DNA of 64,000 nt. Source: Tetracentron sinense (lineage: Eukaryota; Streptophyta; Magnoliopsida; Trochodendrales; Trochodendraceae). The notes under the pieces are model-generated. The model saw only the letters and a list, made by a program, of their open reading frames with translations, searched no databases and had not been told where the DNA came from. Shown here one piece after another: positions 47,184-58,789 of the stretch (positions within the stretch are counted from its first letter, which is position 1; the number at the start of each line of letters is the position of its first letter). The position numbers and the translations under genes are program-made. The DNA lies in the NCBI GenBank assembly GCA_015143295.1, contig CM026552.1, positions 61,188,944 through 61,252,943 on the forward strand, written 5' to 3'.

Positions 47184-48050
47184 TTATGCATAATACTTTT
47201 TCAGCCATTTCAAATTGATAGGATCATGCAACAGTTCTCTAGATTGAGTAGATAACAAATGGTATCCACTTTCAAAACTTTTACTAATGAAAAAAGGCCC
47301 CTCCCAGTTAGGAGTAAATTTCGAAGCTTTTGTACCATTCTGAATGTGAATAGCAGTTCTGAGAACCAAATCTCCTTCTCTTAGGACTTGATGTTGTACC
47401 ATTTTATCATAGGCTCTGATAGCGCTTGCTCTTTATCATTTACCACTTCCCGCCTTTCATCAGCTATTTCCAACTGAGCTAATCAGGTTGCTTGAAGGCT
47501 CTCCAACTCTTCACCAAACACTTCAACTCGTGTTGATGGTATCTTAATTTCTAAAGGTACCACAGCCTCCAAGACATACACTAGGGAGAAAGAGGTAACA
47601 CCAGTGGCTGCCCTTGTTGAATTTTTGTAAGCCCATAATGCTTCTGGAAGCTTTTCACACCACTTTTTATGAGCCTTTTCAATCATTTTCCCGAGTATCT
47701 TCAAAATTGTTTTATGAGTAGCCTCTGCTTGACCATTGCCTTTTGGATAATAAGGAGTCGATCTTCTATGTTTAATAGCATATTTTTCTAGTAAACTCTT
47801 TACATCAGAATTAATGAAAGACGTACCATTTTCTGTAACCACCTTTGGTATCCCGAATCGGCAGATGATATTTTCTTTAATAAAACCGGCTACGACAGCT
47901 CCTGTAGCATTTCTCAAGGGCCCAGCTTCCACCCATTTCGTAAAATATTCTATCGGCACTAAAATCCAGATACATCTTTCAGCAGGTAGACTGATTGGGC
48001 CAATTAAGTCTAGCCCCCAAGTGTGAAAGGGCCATGGAGTAGTAACTTAC
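47184..48050 (-). pseudogene. Tat-lineage integrase
   Basis: The catalytic core has EYFTKWVEAGPLRNATGA, FIKENIICRFGIPKVVTENG and HRRSTPYYPKGNGQAEATHK (47570-47950). The C-terminal part has FTPNWEGPFFISKSF and LKKYYA (47184-47330). These are characteristic Tat/Ogre integrase phrases. Broken. Confidence 0.85.
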
Positions 48051-48552
48051 TGCAAGGATTGAGTTGGTGCATATATCACATTGCCTTTAACTTGACATTG
48101 ATGACACTTCTGCAAATGCATATTAGCATTTGTCTCCATCGTAGGCTAATAATACCCCAAACCAAGGATGCGCTGATACAACTTTCGCTTTCCTTGATGA
48201 GCACCACAGTCACCATTATGAGTTTCATGTAATGCTATCTCAATTTCATCTCCTATTAAACACTTGAGTGTAATACCAATGTAGCCAAGGCATCCGTATA
48301 GCGGTTCCTAGACCTTTCTTTGTATTTGAACCTAATAGATTCGAAGCTTTTCATTATCTATGGAGTTGTTGTTCTGTAAGGAGCAAAGCCAACATCTTTG
48401 ACGCTGAACAAGCCATTCGTCTTACTAACTACCAAGTTAGAATCACCCATAACCTTCAATTTTTTGTTACCCATTTCCTTGGCAATTATGAGCCCTATTA
48501 GAAAAGCTTCATATTATGTAATATTATTGGAACAAGGAAAACCCAATTTAAA

Positions 48553-49990
48553 TTAGAAAGAGATAATATTACCTTCAGGAGCTTTTAGCACAATGCCTGC
48601 TCCAGCAGAATCAGCAATCTTTGACCCGTCAAAATACATCAGCCATTCTTCTGGAATATCTGTCATAATTATTTCTGGTAATTCTCTTGGTAACTCTTCA
48701 TTTAATGTAGTGTCATCTGCTACGGGAAAATTGGCTAATAGATCTACTAAAGCTTGTCCTTTGATGGCATGTGGGTTGAGGAATGTAATGTCAAATTCTG
48801 AGAGTGAAAGAAGCCATTTAGCTGCTCGTCCCAAAAGAACAGGTTTCAGTAATAGATATCTGATTGGATCAGACTTTGTGACCAAAAATATTTTGTGATA
48901 TAAGAGATAGTGACAAAATTTCTGTAGAGCATAAACCAATGAAAGACAAATCCTTTCCACAAGAGGATATTTCAATTCTAAATCCCCGAACGATTCTACT
49001 GAGATAATCGATAGGACGTTCTCGACCATCATGATCTTCCTGAGTCAATAAAGAACCAATTACGCGTTCTGTAGATGCCAAGTATAACACCAAAGGCTTA
49101 TGCAAAATAGATGCCATCATAGTCTTTGGAGAACTCATCATCATTTGAAGTTTCCTAAAAGCTTCGTTACACGTTTTGCTCCATTTGAATTCAACATTTT
49201 TCTGTAATAAAAGCATCAAAGGTGTAGTGATCTCAACAAGACTAGGTATGAAACACTGGATATAAGATACTCTACCCAAGAAGCTTTTCAATTCCTTGAC
49301 ACTTTTTGGAGCCATCATAGTTGAAATAGCTTGAGTTTTTATTAGGTCAACATCTATTCCATGCCTTTTGACAACAAAGCCCAGGAACTTTCCACAAGAC
49401 ACTCCAAAAGCGCACTTCAAAGGATTCATTTCTAATTGATATTGGTGGCATCTTTCGAAAATTTTCTTAAAATCAGCAATATGATTTTCACTCTTTCGGG
49501 ACTTGATTACAATATCATCAACAAAATCTTCCATGAGATTGTGAAACATGTCATGGAAAATGGCTGTCATCGCCCTTTGATATGTAGCTCCTGCATTTTT
49601 TAGTCAAAAAGACATTATAGTACAAAGAAATTACCAATGAGAGTTCTAAAGGCTGTCTTCTCTGCATCTTTCGGAGCCATTTTGATTTGGTTATATCCAC
49701 TATCCATCCATAAATGAAAAGGAGTCGTGGCCAGCTGTTGCGTTAACTAATAGATCCATATTCAGCAAAGGAAATTCATCCTTTGGGCAAGCTTTATTTA
49801 GATCTCAAAAATCAACACAATAACGTATCTGACCATTTTTCTTTTTGACTGGTACCACATTTTCCAACCAGGTTGGATGTTGTATAGGCTTTATGAAACC
49901 TACTTTTAGTAACTTTTCAACTTCAGCTTTGATCTAGTTTTTAACTTCTGGATGAAATCTTCTTGGTGGCTACTTGACTGGAGTATATCC
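48553..49990 (-). pseudogene. Tat-lineage reverse transcriptase and double RNase H
   Basis: The reverse transcriptase segment has FVDDIVIKSRKSENHIADF near 49500 and the LNP-type LEMNPLKCAFGV near 49400. The first RNase H is near 48870-49050 and the added RNase H (WLMYFDGSKIADSAGAG) is near 48570-48660. The N-terminal reverse transcriptase part, near 49600-49990, is fragmentary. Broken in many places. Confidence 0.82.
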
Positions 49991-50071
49991 AGGATTTATG
50001 TTCAGTTTATGAGTCACCTGCTTTGTATCTAAGCTAGCCATCTCCTCATATGTCCATGCAAAGACTTCTTT

Positions 50072-51214
50072 CTACTCTTTTAGCAATTTTATCAATTCCT
50101 CATTTTTGCTTTGACTTATTTTTGAGCTAATTAACACTGGGCGAGGGCTGCCATCGCCATCTGCCAGGTTTACTTCTTGCAATTTTTCTTGTACTGTCTT
50201 GATATTATCTTGTAACTGCTTTGGAGCTTTTATAACTTCTTCAAACATGCTTTCTTCCTTCTGCATCAGCCGCCCTTCTGGCATTAGTGTTAGACTCGGT
50301 ATTGGTGAGTTCAATTCCTTGGATTGTCACAAGATGTAAACAACCTTGCCATCCGGCTGAACCATCCTCTTGCATTCACCTGGACTTCTCTTCTCATCCT
50401 TGTCCCGCGGTCTCTTTGACGACGTCAAGCTTTCAGAAGTCGTTAAAGAGACCTCAACATCCTTCAGCAGTTCAATTCCAGTAGGTTGCGCAAATACATT
50501 TTCCCCTTCAACAGCCAACTCATCATAAAACAATGCATTAACAGTATGAACTTCTGAATGGTCAAAAGGCGTAGAGGTAGTTGGTATGTGAATACTTCGG
50601 CCTTTATATACTCCCTTAACATATTGATGGAAAGTGGATGGTACAAGTTGAAATTTGTGAAGCCAAGAACGACCAAGTAATACATGATAATTCACATTAA
50701 CTTCAATGACATGCATTCTAATTAAAGCATTAATGGGACCAACTTGTAAACTGACTAAAATAAAACCCACTGTATTTTGACACTTTCCTCCAAAACCAGA
50801 TATTTCAATCGGTTGCTTCACAATCTTGGAAAGGTTTAGACCCATTACCTTGGTTGTTGATAATGGCAATAGATTTAGAGAGGAACTTGGATCCATCAAG
50901 AATCTTTTGGCTTCGAAAGTATTGATCAGAGCAATGATATAGAGAGGCCTGTTGTGAGCAGTTGAGGAAACGGCCTTGTCATCAGTAGTAAAAGTGATAT
51001 CCTGAACAGCTTCTCGGATCGGCTTCCTTGTTCCAGCATATGTGAGCAAACAATGCTTAGAAGATTCTTCAACTATTGCAATTAAGGTAGCTGTGGTAGC
51101 TATCCTTGATGTTGCTGAAAACCTTAATTGGTCAAAGAAGCTTTTGAACTTCGGTGATCGGGACAAAATTTCTATCTCAGAAGGGGCGCTGGAGGTAAAT
51201 AACCTTTTGATCAT
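50072..51214 (-). pseudogene. Tat-lineage protease region
   Basis: Includes RPLYIIALINTFEAKRFLMD, SSLNLLPLSTTKVMGL and YHVLLGRSWLHKFQLVPSTF, the aspartic-protease region typical of Tat/Ogre elements, where the catalytic triplet environment reads differently from Tekay. The frame is long (295 residues), but the element around it is decayed. Confidence 0.8.
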
Positions 51215-51325
51215 CCTCTTCTATCATTTTCAATGGATTATGACTGACCATTGCAACCACATCCTTACCATTATGACTTGGTAAAGGATTCTTGTGCACT
51301 GACTTCTCTGGATCAGTGGAGATTT

Positions 51326-52581
51326 TCAAGTGTCCCGCAATAATCTTTTCATGAAAAATTCGTCATAAAGAAAAAAATCGTTGGTTGCATGACACACCAT
51401 TTTGTGATATAAATAATACTTTTCACTTTCTAAAGGCGGATGCAACGGTGGAGGAGGATATAAAACGCCATCACTTATCCATTTACCCAGAATATGAGTC
51501 ACTTCTGCCATACTCTACAAGGAAAAGGCAGTGAAATATCTTATAGATTAAATTTGAATCTCTTGTCTGGCCGAGGGGCATATTGCCTTGATGCTGGTCG
51601 TCCTTCACGAGCTTCTACAGCCAATGCTGAACTTCTTCTATCAAGATGATTAGGTTTGTCATCATAATTGAATTGAAGAGCTCTGGACGTATTGGTGCAT
51701 GAAACAACAGTATTAAGGCGTTGAGCCACATCATATAACTTTGCAAATGTACCGATAACAGCTACTTCCAAGTAAGCTCTATACTCCCTTGTGGTACCAT
51801 CCACACACAGCTGAACAAGCCTTTCTTCAGTGGCAGGTTCATGACAGTCTAGAACCAGATGCCAAAAATGGTGCATGTTCAGTTAAGTCTTCACTACTTT
51901 TCTACCTTTCCTTAGAAAGAGTGTTCAAAGTAATACTCTCTTCCATAGGAAAAAAATTCTTTGAAAAAGCACTAACCATCTCTTCCCAGGAATGGATTGT
52001 ATTAGTCGGTAGTGTGGTGTACTAGGAAAAAGCTCTATTTGTAAGAGACTTTGAGAATTCTCAAAGGCGTAAGTTTTCACTTCTAGCATACTTGCCCAAA
52101 TTATCAACAAAACACATAACGTGTTCTCTAGCATTTCCTGTCCTTCTATTGTAAAGAGTGAATTAAGGAGTGATATAACCTGGCGGATACTCCATTTGAA
52201 GGAGTTCTGGTGAAAATGGTGGTCTGATGTCAAAGGCACTTGCAATTCCTGATCGCTGTGCTTGCTCCTTCTCAAACATAGCTGAGAAATCCTCTGTTGT
52301 AACGAAGGCTACAGTCTTATCATGATCACAATCTCTAGGTTCATGATAATCATGATTAGGAGATGGAGTGAAATCTCTTCCATGACTACCATGTAAAGGA
52401 TTTTTGTTAACTGGAGATCCTCCTTCGGGATTTCAATTTGGTGAAGGAGTCCGATTTGGACGATCATGATGATCCTCCACTCGAGTGTGCCGAACTTTAT
52501 TGAAATTTTCCTCCATTTATTTTTAGAAGCTAAAATTTGGGCAGCTACTCTATCATGCATTTCTTGGATCTGGTTCTGCAA
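51326..52581 (-). pseudogene. gag: Tat-lineage gag remnant
   Basis: Fragments such as YYLYHKMVCHATNDFFLY (51330-51430) and ERLVQLCVDGTTREYRAYLE (51700-51830) fit a Ty3 gag. The stretch at 52300-52581 is low in recognisable motifs. Strongly broken. Confidence 0.65.
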
Positions 52582-52780
52582 CTGAGTTTACATTTGGATC
52601 TGCATCTATGCTTGCGAAGCTTGAAGTTGCGCAATGATTAGTCCAAGGATAGAATTCAGATTTGACCCTTCAGGTTTAGATGTAGTAGATCGTTCACGAA
52701 CATCTTCTGGAACAACAAAATTTGAAGGATTAGTTCTCTTATTCACAATCTTCTTTCAGGATGGATGCAATTGTTGGTCC

Positions 52781-52795
52781 CCAGTGGAGTCGCCA
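52781..52795 (-). promoter_or_regulatory. Tat-lineage primer binding site
   Basis: The minus strand reads TGGCGACTCCACTGG right after the LTR end. This is the motif seen in Tat/Ogre elements (a tRNA other than initiator Met), and it fixes the LTR border at 52798. Confidence 0.75.
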
Positions 52796-52797
52796 AT

Positions 52798-54666
52798 TGT
52801 TAAAACTGAGGATTCAGAAGCTTGTTGATTAGGATAGGTCTTCAAGCCCTTGGTGACTGGATCATCATATTCAAGGTCCACCTCAAGTATTTCTAGGTGA
52901 TCAGTCTACAAGCCAAAGGAGTTCAGCTACACTTCTCGTTAACTGTCCTTCTTTGGTTTTCTAAAAGGGTAAAACAAGAGAAGAAGGGAGAGGAAAATAT
53001 GGGAGTGATCCGAGGGAGAGAAAAGAGAACAGTGAAGGAATTTTGATGAGCTTGGCAGCCTTTCTCCTTCAGAACACTCAAGAACATATGAAGTCTCTAA
53101 AAACAAAAACTTCTCTCTCAAGGTTTCTTATTCCAGAAAGATCCAAGAGTACTGGTCAAAATTAGATCTGATCTGATACCTCATTCCTATTGTTCCTTTC
53201 CTATTTATAAAGAAAAATCATTTTAATCAATAATAATATATCAAAAATATTCCTTGATGTGACATCTAACTGATTCTGACATATGATAACTGTATTATGT
53301 TAAAAGGAGCCATTTTGTTAAAATGTAGACATAATCCATTAAATGGAGCCTATCTATTTACAAATGGATGTATTCTGTTAAAAGTAACTGACATCCATTA
53401 AAGGGAGCCTATCTGTTAAATATCACATGTACTTTTAGAAAAGAGCTGTCAGCTCATCAAACCACCATAACTGACTTTTAGTTATGACTTAATCCTTTAA
53501 ATTGTTATGACTCAAACAATCCTTTAGATGTATTCTTCAAAGGTTAAAAGAGTAAATTAATTTTAGAAAAAAGTTCATCTATTTTAAGAAATTCCTTCCT
53601 AGCCCTCCAAAACACATCTCATAATCCTTCCCCCAGATATATAATATATATATATAAATCATCGCACACCAAAGGTGGGTCATAAGCCTTTAGGATACCT
53701 TGTTTAGAGAAATCATAAGTACTGGACGAAGGCACTACTCTCAGGGCGGATGTGATATCCACCATCAGGTCTCAATCATCAAGTACGAGAGAATGGAACT
53801 ATCGAGGCCTCGTTTTCCTCCAATAGCCCACAGGGAAATGGGGGCAAGATACATCCCAGCATTCCCTCGTAACTGTTAGCCCAGGAAGTAATCAATACTT
53901 TGCTGGAATAGGAGATAGGGGGAACACACACACCCACAAGGCAATAGAGTACATAGTGATTTGATTCCACCGAATCCCTATGAAGACGAGGCTAAACTGG
54001 TAACCGCCTTTTCGTCTCAATAGAGTATGACTCCTTCGAGCTTCTGATCAGCATAAACTCGCAATGCCATTGATTCAAGACCTGTCTTGAAGAATAAGAT
54101 ATCATAATGGAGTTAGAAAACATTCAGTAATCTGATTCTACTGAAGTCTTACCAAGGATAAATCTGGTCCTAACGGAGTGTGCCTCCTTTTGAGCTTTCT
54201 ATCAGATGTTGAAAGCTTATTAATTAGTCAAAATCCGCTCCTTTGACTACATCATCTGTTGAGTACTCATCTACTTTAGACCATGAAGGCGTAGTGAGTT
54301 GATCAACATGCTTGAAGTCTGGATCTTATTCTTGAATGTGGAATACTTTGAGATATCTAATCCTTTCAAATCATTTGAGCTTTTCACCCAAATCTAACAA
54401 CTTATTACAGTATCTGTAAAAGATTACTTAGGTCAGAAAATGCGTTAGTAATTAAGCTCTGAAGGCTTATTATGCTTTCGGAAAGCAGAGAACTATAGAA
54501 CAGTGTAAATGAGTATCTGATACACTATTAATCTTAAACACTTTAAAGCGATAGATCTTTTTCGGATCATCATAACCTTTATCCACGTGGCTTCTGACTA
54601 GGCCAGATTTTGATCTGACTAGGAAATAACTTCCACATGTCAACTTATCATTTTCTATCATCAACA
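52798..54666 (-). repeat. Tat-lineage 5' LTR (about 1.87 kb)
   Basis: In plus orientation it runs from TGTTAAAACTGAGG to ATCATCAACA. The inner border is fixed by the primer site; the outer border is inferred from the TG...CA rule and the change to CACTA-like repeats. It contains no gene. AT-rich TATATA runs lie at 53635-53660. Confidence 0.65.
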
Positions 54667-54679
54667 AAATTAAAGGCCT

Positions 54680-54942
54680 TTAGGGGCAAGGTTTTAGAGG
54701 CGGTTCTACATAACCGCCTCTTAAACATATATATTGAGGCGGTTATGTTGAACCGCCTCTTCTGGTGCTATTGTAACGGCTGTTTACTGGACACCACCAT
54801 TAATAAATTGTTTTATAACGGCAGTGTTTAGAAAACTGCCTCATCTACATATTCATTTGAGGTGGTTTTTACGAAACTGCCTCAGAAAGCTTTCCCACCA
54901 TCACTTTTCGTGTTCCCGCCTAACCATTCCCATGAATTTATT
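54680..54942. repeat. Inverted-repeat box array, probable CACTA-type subterminal fragment
   Basis: GAGGCGGTT/AACCGCCTC pairs form short hairpins at 54697-54720 and 54736-54759. Diverged pairs (GAGGTGGTT, AACTGCCTC, TAACGGC) follow to about 54881. Subterminal arrays of short inverted boxes are typical of plant CACTA (En/Spm) transposons. The terminal CACTA sequence and any transposase are not in the window, and element A interrupts it at 54942. A MITE is the alternative. Confidence 0.5.
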
Positions 54943-55152
54943 TGTAGAGCCCCGGACCTTTTCACATTTATGCATGACCCTTCGTAGCCATTTTTCCTTT
55001 AAAGTAATGCAATTAATAAATAAGGAAGAAATTGGAAATTCCAAAATGTCAGAAATGTTCGTTTTCGAAGTACGAACCCAACGCAAGTTGAATCGTCGAA
55101 ATCGGACGAACGAGTCAAAAGTTATGGCCAAAACAGTTTGGACCTGCAGACC

Positions 55153-55336
55153 ACCGATCGCTCGGTCCATGGAGCGATCGATCGGTCCAAAACCGATCGC
55201 TCGGAGGCTATCGACTGGTCGAGATTTTTCTATGGGGAAATTTTCCAGAGAGTGAAATTTCAACCGATCGCTCGGTTATGAAACCGATCGATCGGTAGGC
55301 AACCGATCGATCGGTCATTAACACCGATCGCTCGGT
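55153..55336 (+). repeat. ACCGATCG palindromic module of A 5' LTR
   Basis: At least seven boxes, including perfect ACCGATCGATCGGT palindromes, around the core GGCTATCGACTGG...TTTTCCAGAGAG (55206-55252). The same block is at 62406-62589 in the 3' LTR. Confidence 0.9.
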
Positions 55337-55398
55337 CCTCGCGTTTTACAGAATTTTCACTAAGGGCATTTTCGGCATTCGGGTGTTATACCCTTTCT

Positions 55399-55404
55399 TA
55401 TATA
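55399..55404 (+). promoter_or_regulatory. Putative TATA box of element A LTR
   Basis: TATATA in CTTATATAGG, about 60 bp downstream of the palindromic module and the best core-promoter candidate in the LTR (62652-62657 in the 3' LTR). Transcription from here would leave a long leader that includes the micro-ORF. Confidence 0.45.
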
Positions 55405-56362
55405 GGATTACCCGAGCCTTTAGGGCTCATTCTCAACCCTTAGAAGATTTGGGAGATTAGAGAGAAAGGAGAAGGTTTTCCAAAACCTAGGTTTCCATTT
55501 TGGAGAGAAATCAAAGGGTTTTGAAACCCTAGATCAACCTCAAGCCCGATTTCTTCAAGATTTCGGTTCAAGCATTCGTGGAGCTCGTGTGGGGCACTCT
55601 CCTCAAGCTAGGGCAGCAACTCACGTGCGTTTGGTGGAGGATTTCTTCCCCCATTTGTCAAGGTCGGTACTTCTTATTACCCTCCTAGTTATAGCTTCTC
55701 TTTCCCTTTATTTCTTCTTGTTTTCTTTCACCTATATATGTGTTATGAGATTGGTGGTATGAATGGTGAATGGAGATGGATGTTGGCGAATGGATGCCGT
55801 GTGGATGATGTAATGAACGAATGGGAAAGGGCATTGTACTAATAATGAACATACAAGTGTGATGTGAGCATAACCCACATAGAAAAGCATGATCTAGGTT
55901 TAAGTGAATAATGAACACACCCCATGTTTGATGAAATGCCAAGGTGAACAAAATAAATGATAAATTAAGGGAACCCATGTTTAATTGCTCCTGAAATTTG
56001 TTAGGGTTCATGATAGTGTGTTTCTTACATTTCTTAAAATGTGTAGATTATTAATTACTTAAATTGTTATATGCTATGCCTTGTGAATCACTCCAAATTG
56101 TCATATTTAATTCCAAATGCAAGTATGCACACGATCTCACGAGCACGCATGAAATGACGTGATTTACCGATGTTTTGAGTATGGGACGTAGAGGTGGGGC
56201 ATATCCTAAGATATGTTTCACTTCGCTTTTGACAAGGGCAAGACAATCATGCATTGCATAGGGAAAGGTCTCCCATCCCCTCGCATGACTTGCATAGCAT
56301 CGCATGACACGCATAGCATAGCATGGCATGACACGCATAACATAGCATTCACATTCCGCATG

Positions 56363-56510
56363 GATGCTAGTTGCGACGGGCTATGAACGGCAACTAGGCA
56401 TTCACATTCTGCATGGATGCTAGTTGCGACGGGCTATGAACGGCAACTAGGCATACCCATCTGCATATAGGGTACTAGTTGTGACGGACTATGAACGGCA
56501 ACTAGGCATG
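56363..56510 (+). repeat. Hairpin minisatellite, three copies (A 5' LTR)
   Basis: CTAGTTGC...GCAACTAG units as in element E; also at 63616-63763 in the 3' LTR. Confidence 0.85.
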
Positions 56511-56589
56511 TGAACATGTTTAAATTATGAACAAGCAAGCATGATACTCGCATGACACGCTGAGTATTCCATGCTCAGCCGTACTTCTT

Positions 56590-56709
56590 ATGTCGGCAGG
56601 TGACGGCGGAGCAGCTGCTCCATTTGATATCTGTACTCCGAGTCCATGGGTGGAGGAGGAGTACGTCGAGGAGCCTTTTGAGGAACCTCCAGTTGAGGGT
56701 TACCATTAG
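56590..56709 (+). CDS. LTR micro-ORF, 39 aa, copy in A 5' LTR
   Basis: MSAGDGGAAAPFDICTPS at the start, WVEEEYVEEP in the middle and EPPVEGYH at the end. This is the copy in the youngest element and is therefore the best one to test for translation. Confidence 0.45.
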   Translation: MSAGDGGAAAPFDICTPSPWVEEEYVEEPFEEPPVEGYH

Positions 56710-57014
56710 GTGGTTGTAGATTCTGAGAGGATTAGCTGTGGGTGAGATGAGAGATTTTATCCATGTATTTTGGCGGGTCTGTCCGCACTTTCTTTTGGTT
56801 ACCTTTTTTGTATAAACTTGGACCATATGTATATACTTAGAGGTTTGTTAGACTTCCGCTGTGTTTTATAGTTATGTTTCCGCTATAATGTCCTCTATTG
56901 TATATGCTCTGTGGGGTTTTGCAGGTTGGTTCGTCAAGCAAGTCATGTAAGTCATGATTGAGTCGTCCAAGATTCACTCTAACTCCTAGGGTGGGTTTTG
57001 GGTCGCGACAGAAG

Positions 57015-57026
57015 TGGTATCAGAGC
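57015..57026 (+). promoter_or_regulatory. Element A primer binding site
   Basis: TGGTATCAGAGC, 4 nt after the LTR, complementary to plant initiator Met tRNA. Confidence 0.9.
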
Positions 57027-57371
57027 TTAGGCTTTAGGTCTCTAGGGTCACTTAGAATTTTATACCACGGCTGGACAAGAGCATATGTTAGGAAACAAGT
57101 TAGGAAGGAAGTGAGTCGGGAGCGAGTCTGGTTCCAAGTTTAAGACTAAACTTTAGTCTTAGTCTAAAATGGTTGCTTTAACCAAGTACGGGTCCTAGGT
57201 ACGCTAGAACACTAAAGTATAAGTATAATGTGATGAATACTCTGATGACTTGATGTGATGTATATTAGTATTATACAACTAATACAAATTGAATTATTGT
57301 GAAATGACATGGAAATAAACTGTGGTTTCGAGTGAGACTCATGTGGTGCTATTGTTCTCAGGACTTTAGTC
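57027..57371 (+). promoter_or_regulatory. Element A untranslated leader
   Basis: About 345 bp between primer site and gag start; no gene seen. Conserved in all Tekay copies in the window. Confidence 0.7.
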
Positions 57372-58631
57372 ATGAGGCGGGGCACACGGGGTCGTGGACC
57401 ACACACCAGAGCTTCATCTTCTTCCAGAGATGAGGATGAGCAGCCGGACCTCTCCCAGGTCTTAGGCTCTATTGCTGAGACACTCGCCATCCTGGCGGCT
57501 CGGCAAACTATACCGGCATCAGCGGCACCTACTCCACCGCCCGCAGCTCCAGTACATCGTACAGCTGGAGTTGAGGCATTCAGGAGATTGAGGCCTCCAT
57601 CCTTCCACGGGAGTGTGGACCCTCTTATTGCGGAGGCTTGGATCCTCCAGGTTGAGAAGATATTTGCGGTGCTCTCTCCTACAGAGGAAGAGAAAGTGGC
57701 ATGGGCAGTTTTTATGCTAGAGGGCGAAGCCCACCATTGGTGGTTGTCCGCATTGAGGACACGGGACTTGACCATGCAGGGTCAACCGTGGACTTGGGAG
57801 GAGTTTAAGGACACGTTCTATAAGAAGTATTTTCCGATCGGTGCACGGGAAAGGAAAGAGAGAGAATTCATCAACCTTGAGCAAGGTTCGATGTCTGTGG
57901 CTGCTTATGAGGCCAAGTTCTCGGAGCTATCACGCTTCGCGACGCATATGATTGCCACCGAGGCAATGAAGGCGAGGAGGTTTGAGCAAGGGCTCAAGGA
58001 TGTCATCATGGAGAAAGTGTCGGTTTTCAGGCATGCCACTTACGCCGAAGTAGTGGATAAGGCCTTATTGGTTGAGGCCAATTCTGAAGCGGTGTCTAAG
58101 AAGAGAGAGTTGGCGAGAGGCCAAGCCAGTAGTTCAGCACCTCCAGAGAGACGGGCTCGTACCGGCCCTTATCAGTATACATGGCCAGTACCACCGATGA
58201 GGCCGACTTATGCGGCCCCAGCACCACGGCAGTACGTGCCACAGGCACCTCGACCTCAGGCTCTCCCGGCCTCATGGCCAGTTGTACCTCAGGTGGCGAG
58301 ATATGCTCCACCTCAGGCCCCTCCTACCCGCACGCACGAGCCCTGCCCTTCATGCGGCCGAAGGCACCCAGCAGGGGATTGCCTAAGAGCATCGGGTGGA
58401 TGTTTTCACTGTGGTCGCCAGGGCCACGTGATCAGGGATTGCCCTACCCGGCATTTACCAGGCCAGTCTCAGGGGATCAGGCCACCAGCACGCCCAGCAG
58501 GATCACATCAGGCGTCATCTCAGACTACCCGGTCCACACCTCAGTCTCGCCAGGCGAACCAGGGGCGAGTTTTTGCCTTGACAGAGGGCGATGCACTTGC
58601 ATCTGACGATGTGGTGCAAGGTACGCGTTAG
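57372..58631 (+). CDS. gag: Gag polyprotein of element A (419 aa), open
   Basis: Structural protein that would form the particle around element RNA. The start MRRGTRGRGPHTRASSSSRD is chosen because the same start is kept in D (28853) and it follows the leader directly. A helical N-terminal part (residues 28-60) is followed by the retrotransposon gag domain (about 85-215; HHWWLSALRTRD, EFKDTFYKKYFPIGARE), a Pro/Ala-rich linker (about 255-320) and a CCHC knuckle with Cys344, Cys347, His352 and Cys357 (CFHCGRQGHVIRDC). A second Cys pair (CPSCGRRHPAGDC) lies just before it. The size fits chromovirus gag. It is followed by a 158-bp AT-rich spacer and then pol. Confidence 0.92.
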   Translation: MRRGTRGRGPHTRASSSSRDEDEQPDLSQVLGSIAETLAILAARQTIPASAAPTPPPAAPVHRTAGVEAFRRLRPPSFHGSVDPLIAEAWILQVEKIFAVLSPTEEEKVAWAVFMLEGEAHHWWLSALRTRDLTMQGQPWTWEEFKDTFYKKYFPIGARERKEREFINLEQGSMSVAAYEAKFSELSRFATHMIATEAMKARRFEQGLKDVIMEKVSVFRHATYAEVVDKALLVEANSEAVSKKRELARGQASSSAPPERRARTGPYQYTWPVPPMRPTYAAPAPRQYVPQAPRPQALPASWPVVPQVARYAPPQAPPTRTHEPCPSCGRRHPAGDCLRASGGCFHCGRQGHVIRDCPTRHLPGQSQGIRPPARPAGSHQASSQTTRSTPQSRQANQGRVFALTEGDALASDDVVQGTR

Positions 58632-58789
58632 GAGTTATTTTTCCTTATTCGTGATTGTTATGTTATGTTTTATTCCTTGTGTACGTAGTTGATATGCTAT
58701 ATATATATATACCTACGTGTATACACTGTTGAGGCTTGAATTGACGTAACTAGCCTAAAATTTCAGGAACCCTACTAGTCAATGAGTAT
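58632..58789 (+). other. AT-rich gag-pol spacer
   Basis: A short spacer with a TATATATATA run, conserved in position in C (about 17340-17490), D (27450-27610) and E (38110-38270). How gag and pol expression are coupled in this family is not evident from the sequence. Confidence 0.6.

Larger units (their letters stand above)
45888..54666 (-). mobile_element. Tat/Ogre-lineage Ty3-gypsy retrotransposon, heavily broken
   Basis: Minus-strand order from the right: LTR (52798-54666), a non-Met primer site, gag, protease, reverse transcriptase, RNase H, an added archaeal-type RNase H (YFDGSKIADSAGAGIVLKAP), and integrase, followed at the left by plus-strand reading frames. The second RNase H and the antisense region mark the Tat lineage. 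There are more than fifteen breaks and the left LTR is absent, so this is one of the oldest elements in the window. Confidence 0.85.
54943..57010 (+). repeat. Element A 5' LTR (2068 bp)
   Basis: Starts TGTAGAGCCCCGG and ends GGTCGCGACA. It holds the ACCGATCG module 55153-55336, a TATATA box 55399-55404, hairpin repeats 56363-56510, the CTGAG hairpin 56559-56579 and the micro-ORF 56590-56709. Confidence 0.93.

Noticed and set aside
57015-57026. A tRNA gene suggested by the initiator-Met match
   Set aside because: Only the primer-site match of 12 nt is present; no cloverleaf can be built around it.
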